Assembly (NCBI GenBank): GCA_040755155.1
Contig: JBFMBP010000159.1
Coordinates: 1-33,334 of the forward strand
DNA from: Candidatus Omnitrophota bacterium
GTDB taxonomy: Bacteria > Hinthialibacterota > Hinthialibacteria > Hinthialibacterales > Hinthialibacteraceae
Direction: 5' to 3'
Length of the DNA: 33,334 bases
Of the stretch, positions 6,843 to 15,374 are shown piece after piece; position 1 is the first letter of the stretch; each line of letters starts with the position of its first letter. The translations under genes and the position numbers were made by a program. Under the pieces are notes generated by a model. The model was not told the origin of the DNA, made no database searches, and saw only the letters and a program-made list of their open reading frames with translations.

Positions 6843-9356
6843 ATGAGTAAAAAAGTCAATGGCATCATTCTTATCGTGATAGCCGTCGTTATCGTTGGCG
6901 TTTTGCATCAATTCGTCTTCGCCAAAATAAAAACCGATTGGCAACAGTGCGATAACGATTTAAACCAATTGCGCAGCAAATACCTCAGCATCGTGCAACA
7001 GGTATCCAAAGAAAAAGGCGGCAATACGGGAGGGCAAAACGAATCTCTGGCCAAGCCGATCGACGATGTCATCGTGAATATCGAGGGGCAGATTCAGGAA
7101 GACAAAAAAAGTTTCGATATTCTCAACAACCAATTGAAATTGATCGAGCATTACGATCCTTCCCTCAACTACCGCGACATCGTTCTCAACGAAATCGACA
7201 AAATCCAAAAACTCGAATCCGGCAGCAAAGTTACCAAGTTGAACGTTAGCAGCTCTTGGGGCGTCAATCATGGCATTTTGGACGGCCGTTTTGGAACGGG
7301 TTTCTATGCCGCGCGCGGACGCTCGATCGCCTTATACAACGAATTGGACACCCGCAAGGTTCTTAACCCTCGCCAAGGAACCATCGAGTTTTTCGTGAAG
7401 CCCGACTGGGAGCCGGATGATACGGAAGTGCACCATAAGTGCTTGTTCCTCGGACTTACCGTTCAAAAACTAAGCCGCGACCGCTTGACCGAAATGGCCA
7501 AGGAACTGGCCGCCGATCAAGAGGACAGTCTATCCCAACAGAATCTGAGTAACATTATTCCTATGGGTCCCGGTCCGTTTCCGGTCGAATGCGTCATCGC
7601 CATATACAAGGGTGAAGGCGGTACGCTTACTTTCGAATTGCGCAATTTCATTCAACCTCCCAGCAGCGTAACGGCTTATATTTCCGATTGGAAGAAAGGC
7701 CAGTGGTATCATGTAAGCGCCGTTTGGGAAGCCAAGCGCCAGGCTCTATATATTAACGGCCAAAACAAGGGCATTCCCTTCGGCGGCGGCGTTTCATTGC
7801 GCGACGCCCGCGACGTGGAAGAGGAAGGCCTATTCTTCGGCGGCCCTATGGGCATGGGCGGCATGATGGGCATGGGCGGGCCGATGGGAATGATGGGCAT
7901 GGGCGGCATGATGGGAATGGGAGGCATGGGGATGATGGGCATGGGCGGCATGATGGGCGGTTACGGGATGGGAGGCATGATGGGCGGCATGATGGGGGGC
8001 GGAGGCCGCTTCGGCTCATCGACCGGCCAGACGCTGACCACCAATATCTCTCTTCCTTCCATCGTCACCGGGTGCTATCTCGGCGCGGACGAGGAAGGCT
8101 CCTTTGCGGCGGATTGCTATTTCGACGATCTCCATATTCAGGACGGCGTATTCATCCCCAGTTCTTCCCAGAACGATGAACTGAAAGAGTCCAACGCCAC
8201 TCTATACCTCGATCATTTCAACGACGATCTGCCTTCGCCGGGAGATCTTCCCGCCTTGCTGGTCAAGTTGGACGAAATGCAAAAAGCCAAACACCTTCCC
8301 GGCCTCAAGGATTTCATTCAGGAACGCTACGAGCAAACGTACGACCTCCTGAAGCACGCCATTGGACTCGACGAATCCTACCTCAAACAAAGCGACACGA
8401 CGATGAAGACGATTCGCGAGCTCAACGTGCTGGAATATATCCGCAAAAACACGACAGGCTACAGCTTGCCCACTCTTCAAGGGCTGTTGGAAATCGATCC
8501 CAAAATGCATGTGCCGGAGCAGCTCCACCGCATCGTGGAATTTCAGAAACTCTGTTACGACCTAGCCAACCAGGCTAAGGAAGATCGCCTGATCGCCATC
8601 AACAACGTCATTTACAAGGGTCAGGGCTACAACGTCGACGACGACGAGCTTCGCACGTACTTTCGCGGCGAACGCGATACTCTCTACGGCGAGCTCTTCG
8701 GGGAAAACAACCTTTACGTTCAATACGGCTTGATGGGCGGCGGCATGGGCATGATGGGCGGCGGCTACGGCATGGGGATGATGGGCATGGGCGGACCCAT
8801 GGGCATGATGGGCGGTCCTATGGGCATGATGGGCGGCATGGGCGGCATGATGATGGGCGGCATGGGCGGCATGGGCGCGGGGGGCGCGGCCGGCGGCTAT
8901 AGCGTTCAAATGCTGAATATGATGCAGCTCTACGATCCTAAGGACGATCACGAATTGACGCTTGAGGAAAAGAAAGCCTTTTTCGCCGACTACGATAACA
9001 AAAAAGAAACCTATAAACTATATATGAAATATCAAAAGGACGATTTGATTCCGCCCGAAGTCATCGAAAATTTCAATAGTTCAATGGAAACCAACAAAAA
9101 GGATTATTACATCAAGCGTTCGCTGACGCTCGATCTGGACGGCGATTATAAGGCGGCGATGAACTATTTCTACAACCTGGAGTTCGGTCCGCGCATCAAT
9201 ACGATTAACAACATCACGATGAAAACCAAGGAAAACGAAACCATCAACGCCGTGATCGACGTGGAAAGCCATTTTCTGCGCCGCGTCGAAGAAGGACAAG
9301 AACAAAGCGAAGAAGGCGCGGCTCCGCCTACGGCGAAATCCATCGGGATGAAGTAA
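6843..9356 (+). CDS. Membrane-anchored LamG-like protein with two Met/Gly-rich repeat insertions
   Basis: The 837-residue product has an N-terminal membrane helix (residues about 7-27), a charged helical stretch (30-125), then a concanavalin/LamG-like fold: GILDGRFGTGFYAARGRSIA, GTIEFFVKPDW, GQWYHVSAVWEAKRQALYIN and AADCYFDDLHIQDGVF are typical strands. A block of MGMGG/MMGMGG units (about 332-388) interrupts this fold just before its last strands. A second block of the same composition (about 632-686) sits in a helical C-terminal half. The rest is charged and alpha-helical with no family I recognise. AGGGGAG precedes the ATG by about seven bases, 48 bases after the bpsA-like stop, so the two are probably co-transcribed. 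The protein most likely faces the periplasm. Role unknown. Confidence 0.85.
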   Translation: MSKKVNGIILIVIAVVIVGVLHQFVFAKIKTDWQQCDNDLNQLRSKYLSIVQQVSKEKGGNTGGQNESLAKPIDDVIVNIEGQIQEDKKSFDILNNQLKLIEHYDPSLNYRDIVLNEIDKIQKLESGSKVTKLNVSSSWGVNHGILDGRFGTGFYAARGRSIALYNELDTRKVLNPRQGTIEFFVKPDWEPDDTEVHHKCLFLGLTVQKLSRDRLTEMAKELAADQEDSLSQQNLSNIIPMGPGPFPVECVIAIYKGEGGTLTFELRNFIQPPSSVTAYISDWKKGQWYHVSAVWEAKRQALYINGQNKGIPFGGGVSLRDARDVEEEGLFFGGPMGMGGMMGMGGPMGMMGMGGMMGMGGMGMMGMGGMMGGYGMGGMMGGMMGGGGRFGSSTGQTLTTNISLPSIVTGCYLGADEEGSFAADCYFDDLHIQDGVFIPSSSQNDELKESNATLYLDHFNDDLPSPGDLPALLVKLDEMQKAKHLPGLKDFIQERYEQTYDLLKHAIGLDESYLKQSDTTMKTIRELNVLEYIRKNTTGYSLPTLQGLLEIDPKMHVPEQLHRIVEFQKLCYDLANQAKEDRLIAINNVIYKGQGYNVDDDELRTYFRGERDTLYGELFGENNLYVQYGLMGGGMGMMGGGYGMGMMGMGGPMGMMGGPMGMMGGMGGMMMGGMGGMGAGGAAGGYSVQMLNMMQLYDPKDDHELTLEEKKAFFADYDNKKETYKLYMKYQKDDLIPPEVIENFNSSMETNKKDYYIKRSLTLDLDGDYKAAMNYFYNLEFGPRINTINNITMKTKENETINAVIDVESHFLRRVEEGQEQSEEGAAPPTAKSIGMK
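7837..8007 (+). repeat. Met/Gly-coding short repeat, block 1
   Basis: In-frame repetition of ATGGGCGGC/ATGATGGGC-type units encodes MGMGGMMGMGGPMGMM-like sequence. Block 2 at about 8737-8898 uses the same units. Together they behave as coding minisatellites within the LamG-like gene. Confidence 0.9.
8737..8898 (+). repeat. Met/Gly-coding short repeat, block 2
   Basis: It has the same ATGGGC/GGCATG unit structure as block 1, encoding MGMMGGGYGMGMMGMGGPMG-like sequence and ending in a Gly/Ala stretch. It is separated from block 1 by about 730 bases of ordinary coding sequence. Confidence 0.9.
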
Positions 9357-10031
9357 TTTTCTGTTGCGCAAGCTTATTTCCTCTCCTTCTGAACGGGTCA
9401 TTTCAGAGAGGCGGATAATTGTCTAAATTGGGATGACAAGGATTTCGCGATAGATGTTTAGGATTGAATCGCGAAGACGCAAAGGGTAAGGAAGGATGTA
9501 AAATAAGCCGGAAAAATTAAAGGTTCCTCCGGAAAGTGAATACGTGATAAAGTAATGGAAATAACGCATTGCTATTCCCTCTCTCTTTGGGAAAAGGTTA
9601 GAGTGAGGGGGCTATTTTTCGTTTTTTTCTTTCCCGTTTTTGCAATTGAATCCCCTTGGCGCCCTTGCGCCATCCAGGTCATCTTTTTCTCCTGGTAATC
9701 TTGATTCAGGCAACCAACCAGAGTATCTAAAGTCATTCATCATTCAAAACCTATGGTATTAGCGGCTTTCGTTCGTCAAGAGGGATAGCCGCCGTTATTT
9801 TTTTCAACGCGTATCGTTAATCATGCAATACCGTTACGGGAGACTTTTTATTTTGCAATAATGGGGAAACTAGCATCATAAAGTTGTCTGAATCTGGATT
9901 TCCAGGATAAAAGGATGTCCAGGATGCTTTTATCCTGAGAATCCTGAAAATCCTAGCCATCTTGATTCTGACAAAAACCGCAGGGTTAGATCAAACGAAG
10001 CGCAGTTAGTAATCGAAGGATCGAAGCGCTA
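9357..10031. other. 675-base gene-free region with relics of dispersed repeats
   Basis: No ORF here looks coding. Recognisable pieces are: TCGCGAAGACGCAAAGGG-type sequence near 9470; a decayed copy of the GGGAGAGGGTTAGGGTGAGGG motif near 9580-9612; and an approximately 75-base repeat at 9890-9975 (AATCTGGAT, then ATGCTTTTATCCTG, then CATCTTGATTCTGACAAA) that recurs at 33227-33298. The last part must carry the promoter of the TPR gene, but I see no clear hexamers. Confidence 0.6.
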
Positions 10032-11912
10032 GTGGCTTCCATAAACCGATATTTCTTCCTTTTGACTCTGTTTCTCATCCCATCGGCGGGCTGGGGTAAA
10101 GATATATCCGCCGACTCTCCCCAAACTTTGGAAGAATACATCGCCCTGCCGGAAGAGCAAATCGATCCCGCCCGCGCCGCTCTTCTCCTCGTAAAAGAGG
10201 CCAGTCCCGAAATCGACATCGAATCCTACCTCCAGCGCGTCGACGCCATGGCTGAGGAACTGCGCCCGCGACTAGAGGGAGACCTGTCCCTCACCGCCAA
10301 ACTGGAAGCGATCGGACGGTATATTTTTAAAGAAAAAGGCTTTCATATTGGCGGGGGAAACGAAGGAAACATCCATTTCGAAAGTATGTTGGATAAAAAA
10401 GAAGGCAATTGTTATCGGTTTTCGTTTCTCTACCTGGCGCTGGGCTGGCGGTTAAAAATTCCTTTTCAGAAGATTTTCGTCTATTATCCCGATCACGCCT
10501 TGATCCGTTATGATGATGGAAAAGAAGTCCGTTATATCGAAACGACGTCAAACGGCGTTGTTTTAACCGATCTTAATCATCTAGGCGGCAGTCCATATAT
10601 AGCGCTGAAACCTCGCCAGACGACGAGCACCCTCTGGATGCAAGAAGGAACTTCCGCCTATGTGCAGCGCAACGATAAAGAAAAAGCCCTTGAAGCCTTC
10701 AGTAAGACGCTTAAGTTTTTCCCCGATTTCCCTCCAACGTTGATATATATGGGTATAGTTCTTGACAAAATGGGAAAAAGCGAGGAAGGGATCGCGTCTA
10801 TACGCAAAGCCATCAAATTATGCCCTCATTACGCCATAGCTTATTATAATCTTGGTTGTATTTATATAGCATGTGAAAAATGGGATGACGCCTTAGAGGC
10901 TTTTCTAACGGCGTTAAATGAAAAACCCGACTTTAAGGCGGTATTGAAAATATTTCCCACCACTCCGAATTACGCAATGGTCTTGAACAACCTCGGAATC
11001 GTATACGAAAAAAAGAACGACTTCGAAAAAGCCTTTTATTATTTCCAAAAAGCGTATGAACTCGATCCTCAACTATTGGAGGCTTCAAGCAATCTGATCA
11101 AGATATATATAAAATTCGGCGTTGACAATCTGCAAAAGAAAAATGGTCAAGACGCCCTCGCGGACTTTCAAAAGGCGTTGGGCTTGAGTCCTAATCTATC
11201 GTGGATTCATAGTTTTATCGGTCACGCCTATATCGCGTTGAACGAAACGGAAAATGCAATTTTTCATTTCCGGCAAGCTCTTGAATCCGATCCCAAAACA
11301 GCGGGACCGCCTTTTCATCAAGCCATTACTTATCAATCGTTAGGCGATATCTACCTGCGTCTCGAAAAGTGGGATGACGCTCAAGAGGCTTATTTGAAGG
11401 CGATCGAAAAAAATCCCAATCTCGCCCTAGCTTATTGCCATCTGGGCATGATCTACGATAAAAAGAAGGATAGGGATAAAGCGTTATGGTATTTTCAAAA
11501 AGCATTGGAACTCGATCCGAAAATGCCGGATTTATCGCGCAACTTGGCTATTTTTTATTTGAATTGGGGTCTCGAATTTTGTAAAGAGGAAAAATGGGAC
11601 GAGGCGGAGGAAAAGTTTTTGAAGGTTATCGAAATCGATTCCTATAATGCAAATGCCTATAACAGCCTGGGCGGCGTTTATATAAAAAAATCCGAGTATG
11701 AAAAAGCGTTGAGCCATCTCCATAAAGCCATCGATCTTAATACAAGACACAGAGAAGCGTACAACAATCTAGCGGTTCTTCTCTTGCAAATGGACAAATA
11801 CGAAGAAGCCTGGCAGATCGCAGAAGATTGCGCCGAGTGGGGAAAGCCGCTGCCGGAAGAGATTAAGCAAGAAATACGGCGCGTATTGGGGGCGAAAGCG
11901 GATGGATTATAA
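10032..11912 (+). CDS. Exported transglutaminase-like/TPR repeat protein
   Basis: The 626-residue product starts with GTG and a signal peptide (MASINRYFFLLTLFLIPSAG, likely cleaved near residue 22). Residues about 75-195 resemble the SirB1-type transglutaminase-like fold: EGNCYRFSFLYLALGWRL places Cys127 at a helix start, and YPDHALIRY gives His155. From about 205 to 620 there are around nine TPR units, for example PHYAIAYYNLGCIYIACEKW and NPNLALAYCHLGMIYDKKKD. Proteins with this two-part layout are probably cysteine hydrolases or non-catalytic scaffolds in the periplasm; which applies is not shown. The stop overlaps the start of the permease gene by 11 bases, so the two form an operon. The GTG start is supported by the signal peptide. 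Confidence 0.85.
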   Translation: MASINRYFFLLTLFLIPSAGWGKDISADSPQTLEEYIALPEEQIDPARAALLLVKEASPEIDIESYLQRVDAMAEELRPRLEGDLSLTAKLEAIGRYIFKEKGFHIGGGNEGNIHFESMLDKKEGNCYRFSFLYLALGWRLKIPFQKIFVYYPDHALIRYDDGKEVRYIETTSNGVVLTDLNHLGGSPYIALKPRQTTSTLWMQEGTSAYVQRNDKEKALEAFSKTLKFFPDFPPTLIYMGIVLDKMGKSEEGIASIRKAIKLCPHYAIAYYNLGCIYIACEKWDDALEAFLTALNEKPDFKAVLKIFPTTPNYAMVLNNLGIVYEKKNDFEKAFYYFQKAYELDPQLLEASSNLIKIYIKFGVDNLQKKNGQDALADFQKALGLSPNLSWIHSFIGHAYIALNETENAIFHFRQALESDPKTAGPPFHQAITYQSLGDIYLRLEKWDDAQEAYLKAIEKNPNLALAYCHLGMIYDKKKDRDKALWYFQKALELDPKMPDLSRNLAIFYLNWGLEFCKEEKWDEAEEKFLKVIEIDSYNANAYNSLGGVYIKKSEYEKALSHLHKAIDLNTRHREAYNNLAVLLLQMDKYEEAWQIAEDCAEWGKPLPEEIKQEIRRVLGAKADGL

Positions 11913-13779
11913 GGGGGAAATGGATGTGAATTCGCAAAATCTGGATGAAGAGTTGATGTTTGCGCAAGATTACGTTATGGACGAAGCGGCGCAACAGCGG
12001 AGGTATTGGCTCTCCATTCTTTTTTCCGGGCCGCGCGTCGTCAACAATCCCATCATCATGCGGGAGTTGCTGTCGCGGCTGCGCGGCGTGGGATCGTTCG
12101 TTTTTCTGGGCGTTTTTATTGCAACATGTTCCTTCGCCTTCTGCGCCATCTGGCAAGAGTTGCAAAACACCCCCGACGGTTGGCTGCTGGAGTCGCGCCG
12201 TTATTTCCTCCTATTCAACGTCTGCATCGGCGGAGCGATTTGCTTGACGGTTCCCCTATTGGGCGCTACCTGCTTCAACATCGAACACGAGCGGCGGACG
12301 TGGGAAATGCTGCTAGCGGCGCCGCTCAATCTCTCAGCGATCCTTTTAGGTAAATTGATCTCTTCCATCGCCTTCGCCGTTTTGGCGTTGACTTCGATTA
12401 TTCCCTTATACGGAATGTTCGCCACCGTCGCCAAAACATCCTACGCCGAATTAATTTTTTCCGTATTGTTTCTCTTCGAAGCGATCGGAGTTATGGGATT
12501 GATTGGTTTGTATTGCTCCATCGAATTCAAGAAGAGTTGGTTGGCGATTATCGCCGCCTATCTTTTCGCCCTGGCCTATTTCCAATTTTTCATATTGCCG
12601 CTTGGAACTTCCGGAGGCGGTTTTGCTGCTCCCCTACAAATCGTTCAATCCTTCGCCCCCATAGCAGCGGCGCCCTCCGCCCCTGCCGTCGCTGCGCCCG
12701 TAGCGGCTGGACTTGGATTTTTGACCATCAATCCCCAAATCAATCCGGCGGTGGTCTCCATCTCCGCCGTGCAGACCAATTCAATCTTCGCGGCGCTTAT
12801 CGTGGCGCTTATCGGCTTCGGGCCGTATACCGCCGCTTCGAATGCGGTATATGTACAGATCATTTCATTCTATGCGGCTCTATTCGGCTATTTCATTTCA
12901 AGGTTTTTTTTCTTTGCAATTCTCTTAAGTCTTTGTTTATGGACAATGGCGCGCAAGTTGAATTACGACTTTTTCGAAGCCATCGGCCAGGTCATCCACG
13001 AAGAAGCGTTGCGCATCAAGCCCATCTACCGTCTGCGCCTGCGGCGAGAAGCGTGGCTGCCCGACGGACGCAATCCGGTGCGGCTGAAAGAAGTGCGGGA
13101 ATTTTTCGGGCGCAAGAGTCTGCTACTATTAACCTGGATGGGATTCTTGGCAATTTTGAGCCCAATACTGCTGGTTCGTTACAGCAGCTTCGACGTATCC
13201 ATTCTAGGAGTAAAGCGCCTCATCCTATGGCGGCCGCTGCTAGAGGGATGGACGGCGGCGCTGATTCCCTTTCTGGTTTTGCCCTACGCCGCCAACGCCG
13301 TCCGCCGCGAGGTGAATCATGGGACATGGGAGCAACTCTTGTCGACGGCGCTCGGCCCCTGGCGCATCGTGTTGGGCAAGATCGGCGCGGGGATGCAATG
13401 GTTCAGCCTGCAATTCTGGGCTTTCTTCGCCATCTTTATCCTCGTGGGCTTTTCTTCTAGGCAGGCACTGTCCCCAGAAGCGGCTATCAATCGCCAAATG
13501 ATCTGGAACTCATTGATCTTCGCTTATGCCAGCGGATTGTTTCTGCTCAGCGCGGGACTCGCGGCGTCGGCGACGCTGCGCAATACGGCGGCAGCCTACG
13601 GTCTCTGCGCCCTCATCGGTGCGGTTCATCTGCTCGGCGGCGGATATTTCAGTCTTCCGGATGCAGGATCGTTCGCAGTGGCGAGATATGTCGGCCTTAC
13701 GGCGCTGGCCTCGGCGCTATTATGGTTCTATTGCGTGAAAAGATTGGAAAAGACCGTCGAGCGAAGCAGCGCCGTCTGA
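11902..13779 (+). CDS. ABC-2-type transporter permease, double-length
   Basis: This 625-residue polytopic inner-membrane protein has two homologous-looking halves, each starting with a cytoplasmic segment of ABC-2 permeases: NPIIMRELLSRLRGVGSF with ERRTWEMLLAAPLNLSAILL in the first, and NPVRLKEVREFFGRKSLLLL with NHGTWEQLLSTALGPWRIVL in the second. The T-W-E-x-L-L-x-x-x-L motif is the hallmark. I count about ten to twelve membrane segments, and residues about 240-300 form an Ala/Pro-rich loop. No ATP-binding cassette gene is adjacent, so the energising subunit must be elsewhere. The ATG at 11902 has GGGGG nine bases upstream. The substrate is unknown; the coupled TPR protein hints at an envelope function. 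Confidence 0.85.
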   Translation: MDYKGEMDVNSQNLDEELMFAQDYVMDEAAQQRRYWLSILFSGPRVVNNPIIMRELLSRLRGVGSFVFLGVFIATCSFAFCAIWQELQNTPDGWLLESRRYFLLFNVCIGGAICLTVPLLGATCFNIEHERRTWEMLLAAPLNLSAILLGKLISSIAFAVLALTSIIPLYGMFATVAKTSYAELIFSVLFLFEAIGVMGLIGLYCSIEFKKSWLAIIAAYLFALAYFQFFILPLGTSGGGFAAPLQIVQSFAPIAAAPSAPAVAAPVAAGLGFLTINPQINPAVVSISAVQTNSIFAALIVALIGFGPYTAASNAVYVQIISFYAALFGYFISRFFFFAILLSLCLWTMARKLNYDFFEAIGQVIHEEALRIKPIYRLRLRREAWLPDGRNPVRLKEVREFFGRKSLLLLTWMGFLAILSPILLVRYSSFDVSILGVKRLILWRPLLEGWTAALIPFLVLPYAANAVRREVNHGTWEQLLSTALGPWRIVLGKIGAGMQWFSLQFWAFFAIFILVGFSSRQALSPEAAINRQMIWNSLIFAYASGLFLLSAGLAASATLRNTAAAYGLCALIGAVHLLGGGYFSLPDAGSFAVARYVGLTALASALLWFYCVKRLEKTVERSSAV

Positions 13780-14045
13780 ATCCACGGCGGGTGGGCGGGT
13801 GGCAAGGGCAAGGTTTTTTCCGCCCTTGAGCGATTGGGGACGAAGTGGTAAAAAGAAAGACAAAGTCTGCCTTTGATTAATCCCTCAAAAACAAGCTAAC
13901 GTTTTCTCCTTGCCACCCCGCCTATCAAGCTTTTCTCGCGAATTATATTCAAGTTGTGATATAATAAATTAAAGATTTTTGATTATGGATATAGACGAAT
14001 ACGATTCGATTCGTTATCCCAGCGCAAAACGCTGTATAGAGCGAC
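13780..14045. other. Spacer with dispersed repeat fragments
   Basis: It holds GGGTGGCAAGGGCA and GTCTGCCTTTGATT, related to GGGTGGCAAAGGCA and GCCTGCCTTTGATT at 33059-33092, plus the promoter described separately. No ORF is convincing. Confidence 0.5.
13957..13965 (+). promoter_or_regulatory. Extended -10 promoter for the 14046 gene
   Basis: TGATATAAT is a perfect extended -10 element (TG-n-TATAAT). No good -35 lies 16-18 bases upstream, as expected for this class. Transcription would start near 13972, leaving a leader of about 74 bases. Confidence 0.55.
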
Positions 14046-14732
14046 ATGAAAAGAGTAGTGGGCGTCAAAGCAAATTACCAATTGGAAGCGGGCGACTCGT
14101 TTCACAGTCCCGATAAAAGCCAGCGAATTGAGCCATATGTCGTTCTCATTGTGAGTCCAATCAACAAAAGAATCGGCTTGTTCCTTCGCGATCTCTTTCT
14201 CAAAGCGCGAAAATTTCTGCGCTGCGACGGCGTGGATTTATACCGTAAGGCGTTGAGATATTTAAGTTTCGAACCATCCCGGCGCGTCGTCGCTCTCATC
14301 ATCACCGACAGGCCGGAAGACCATCAATCTCTCTCCGAAAACAAGATTCCTCTCTGGAAAGAAACCATTCTCGGCTATCGGCAAATCTATCTGGAAGCGA
14401 ATGCGGAAGAAATAAAAAATGACGTATTCCCGGCTGATTTGACGGTCATTACTCTGTTCAAACACAAGAACGGAAAAATGAAGGATAGCGAAATCGAAGC
14501 CCTGGAACGCGAATTTCTGCAACTCCAGGAAGAAATCCAGTTCAATCGCCTCCATTGCGAATCGGAAGAGGAATTGCTATCCGCCGTGAACGATTCGGTC
14601 ATCGGTTCCGTCGTAACGAAATTCAAACAATCCGAAAATTTAAGGAAATACGAACGGAAGCGAAGCCAAAAACTGGCGAAAGCCAGAAAAATCACCAAGG
14701 ACGCCTACTTGAAGCAACTGCGAGGAGAATGA
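14046..14732 (+). CDS. Unrecognised basic cytoplasmic protein
   Basis: The product has 228 residues, no signal peptide and no membrane segment. The middle alternates strand-like stretches (EPYVVLIVSPINKRIGLFL, RRVVALIITDRPEDHQ, DLTVITLFKHKNGK), suggesting an alpha/beta core, followed by an acidic helix (DSEIEALEREFLQLQEEIQF) and a Lys/Arg-rich C-terminal tail (NLRKYERKRSQKLAKARKIT). The tail could bind nucleic acid, but I see no catalytic motif and do not recognise the family. It has its own extended -10 promoter and is separated from lptE by 138 bases. Codon use matches neighbours, so it is likely a real gene. Confidence 0.7.
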   Translation: MKRVVGVKANYQLEAGDSFHSPDKSQRIEPYVVLIVSPINKRIGLFLRDLFLKARKFLRCDGVDLYRKALRYLSFEPSRRVVALIITDRPEDHQSLSENKIPLWKETILGYRQIYLEANAEEIKNDVFPADLTVITLFKHKNGKMKDSEIEALEREFLQLQEEIQFNRLHCESEEELLSAVNDSVIGSVVTKFKQSENLRKYERKRSQKLAKARKITKDAYLKQLRGE

Positions 14733-14870
14733 TTCCCATTCTTTATACATTTCTCAAGCAAATATTTTACCGCCATTGAGGCTCGCCTCTTTCCATAACC
14801 GCTTTTTCCTGTTCTAATTCCACTTATAATCTATACGCAAACAGAATCCCGTTCATTCGATCGAATCAAA

Positions 14871-15374
14871 ATGAAAAACATTCGCTCTCTCACCTTTTTT
14901 CCGTTCTTCCTCCTAGCGGCGGGAATCGTCATGAATTCCTGCGGCGCCCATTCTCCGCGAACCCTGGCGGAACGCCATCGATCCATCCATATCCCCGTTT
15001 TCAAAAACGAGACGCTGCAATACGCCATTGAAGAAAATTTAACCCGCGCCATGATCGCCGCTTTTCAGCGGGATGGACGCTTGAAAGTCGTTCCCCATTC
15101 GGCGGCGGATTTGGAGATGAAAACGAGAATCGCCGCTGTCGCATTGTCTCCCGTGGCTTTTTCCGACCTCGACCGGGCGGTAGGCTACTCCATGAGCATC
15201 ACCCTCTACGTCAGCGTCGTTGACGCAGGATCTGGCGAAATCGTTATGCCGGAAAGACCCTTCCAAGCTTCCGGCTCCTTCCTCTTGAGCAACGCGCCCG
15301 GCGCTGCCCAGACGCAGGATATTTCCGATATTCTCGCGGCGCAGGCGCTGAGTTATCTGATCGAAGGATGGTAA
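14871..15374 (+). CDS. lptE: LPS-assembly lipoprotein LptE-like
   Basis: This 167-residue lipoprotein has a hydrophobic signal and a lipobox ending MNSC, with Cys24 as the lipidated residue. After it come IHIPVFKNETLQYAIEENLT (residues about 38-57), the LptE family core in which the strand with the N-E-T motif precedes helix one, then RDGRLKVVPHSAADLEMKTR and a strand-rich tail. In diderms LptE sits in the outer membrane, plugs the LptD barrel and helps insert LPS. The gene overlaps holA by 7 bases, and the lptE-holA order is widely conserved, which strengthens the call. The Met at the -3 lipobox position is unusual but tolerated. Confidence 0.82.
   Translation: MKNIRSLTFFPFFLLAAGIVMNSCGAHSPRTLAERHRSIHIPVFKNETLQYAIEENLTRAMIAAFQRDGRLKVVPHSAADLEMKTRIAAVALSPVAFSDLDRAVGYSMSITLYVSVVDAGSGEIVMPERPFQASGSFLLSNAPGAAQTQDISDILAAQALSYLIEGW

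Noticed and set aside
7709-8951. Antisense ORFs with Pro/Met/Ile or His/Ala repeats
   Set aside because: They are simply the reverse translation of the Met/Gly-coding repeat blocks.
12513-13460. 315-codon ORF overlapping the ABC-2 permease
   Set aside because: Arg/Cys/His-rich out-of-frame product with no membrane pattern; the permease frame is coherent over its whole length.
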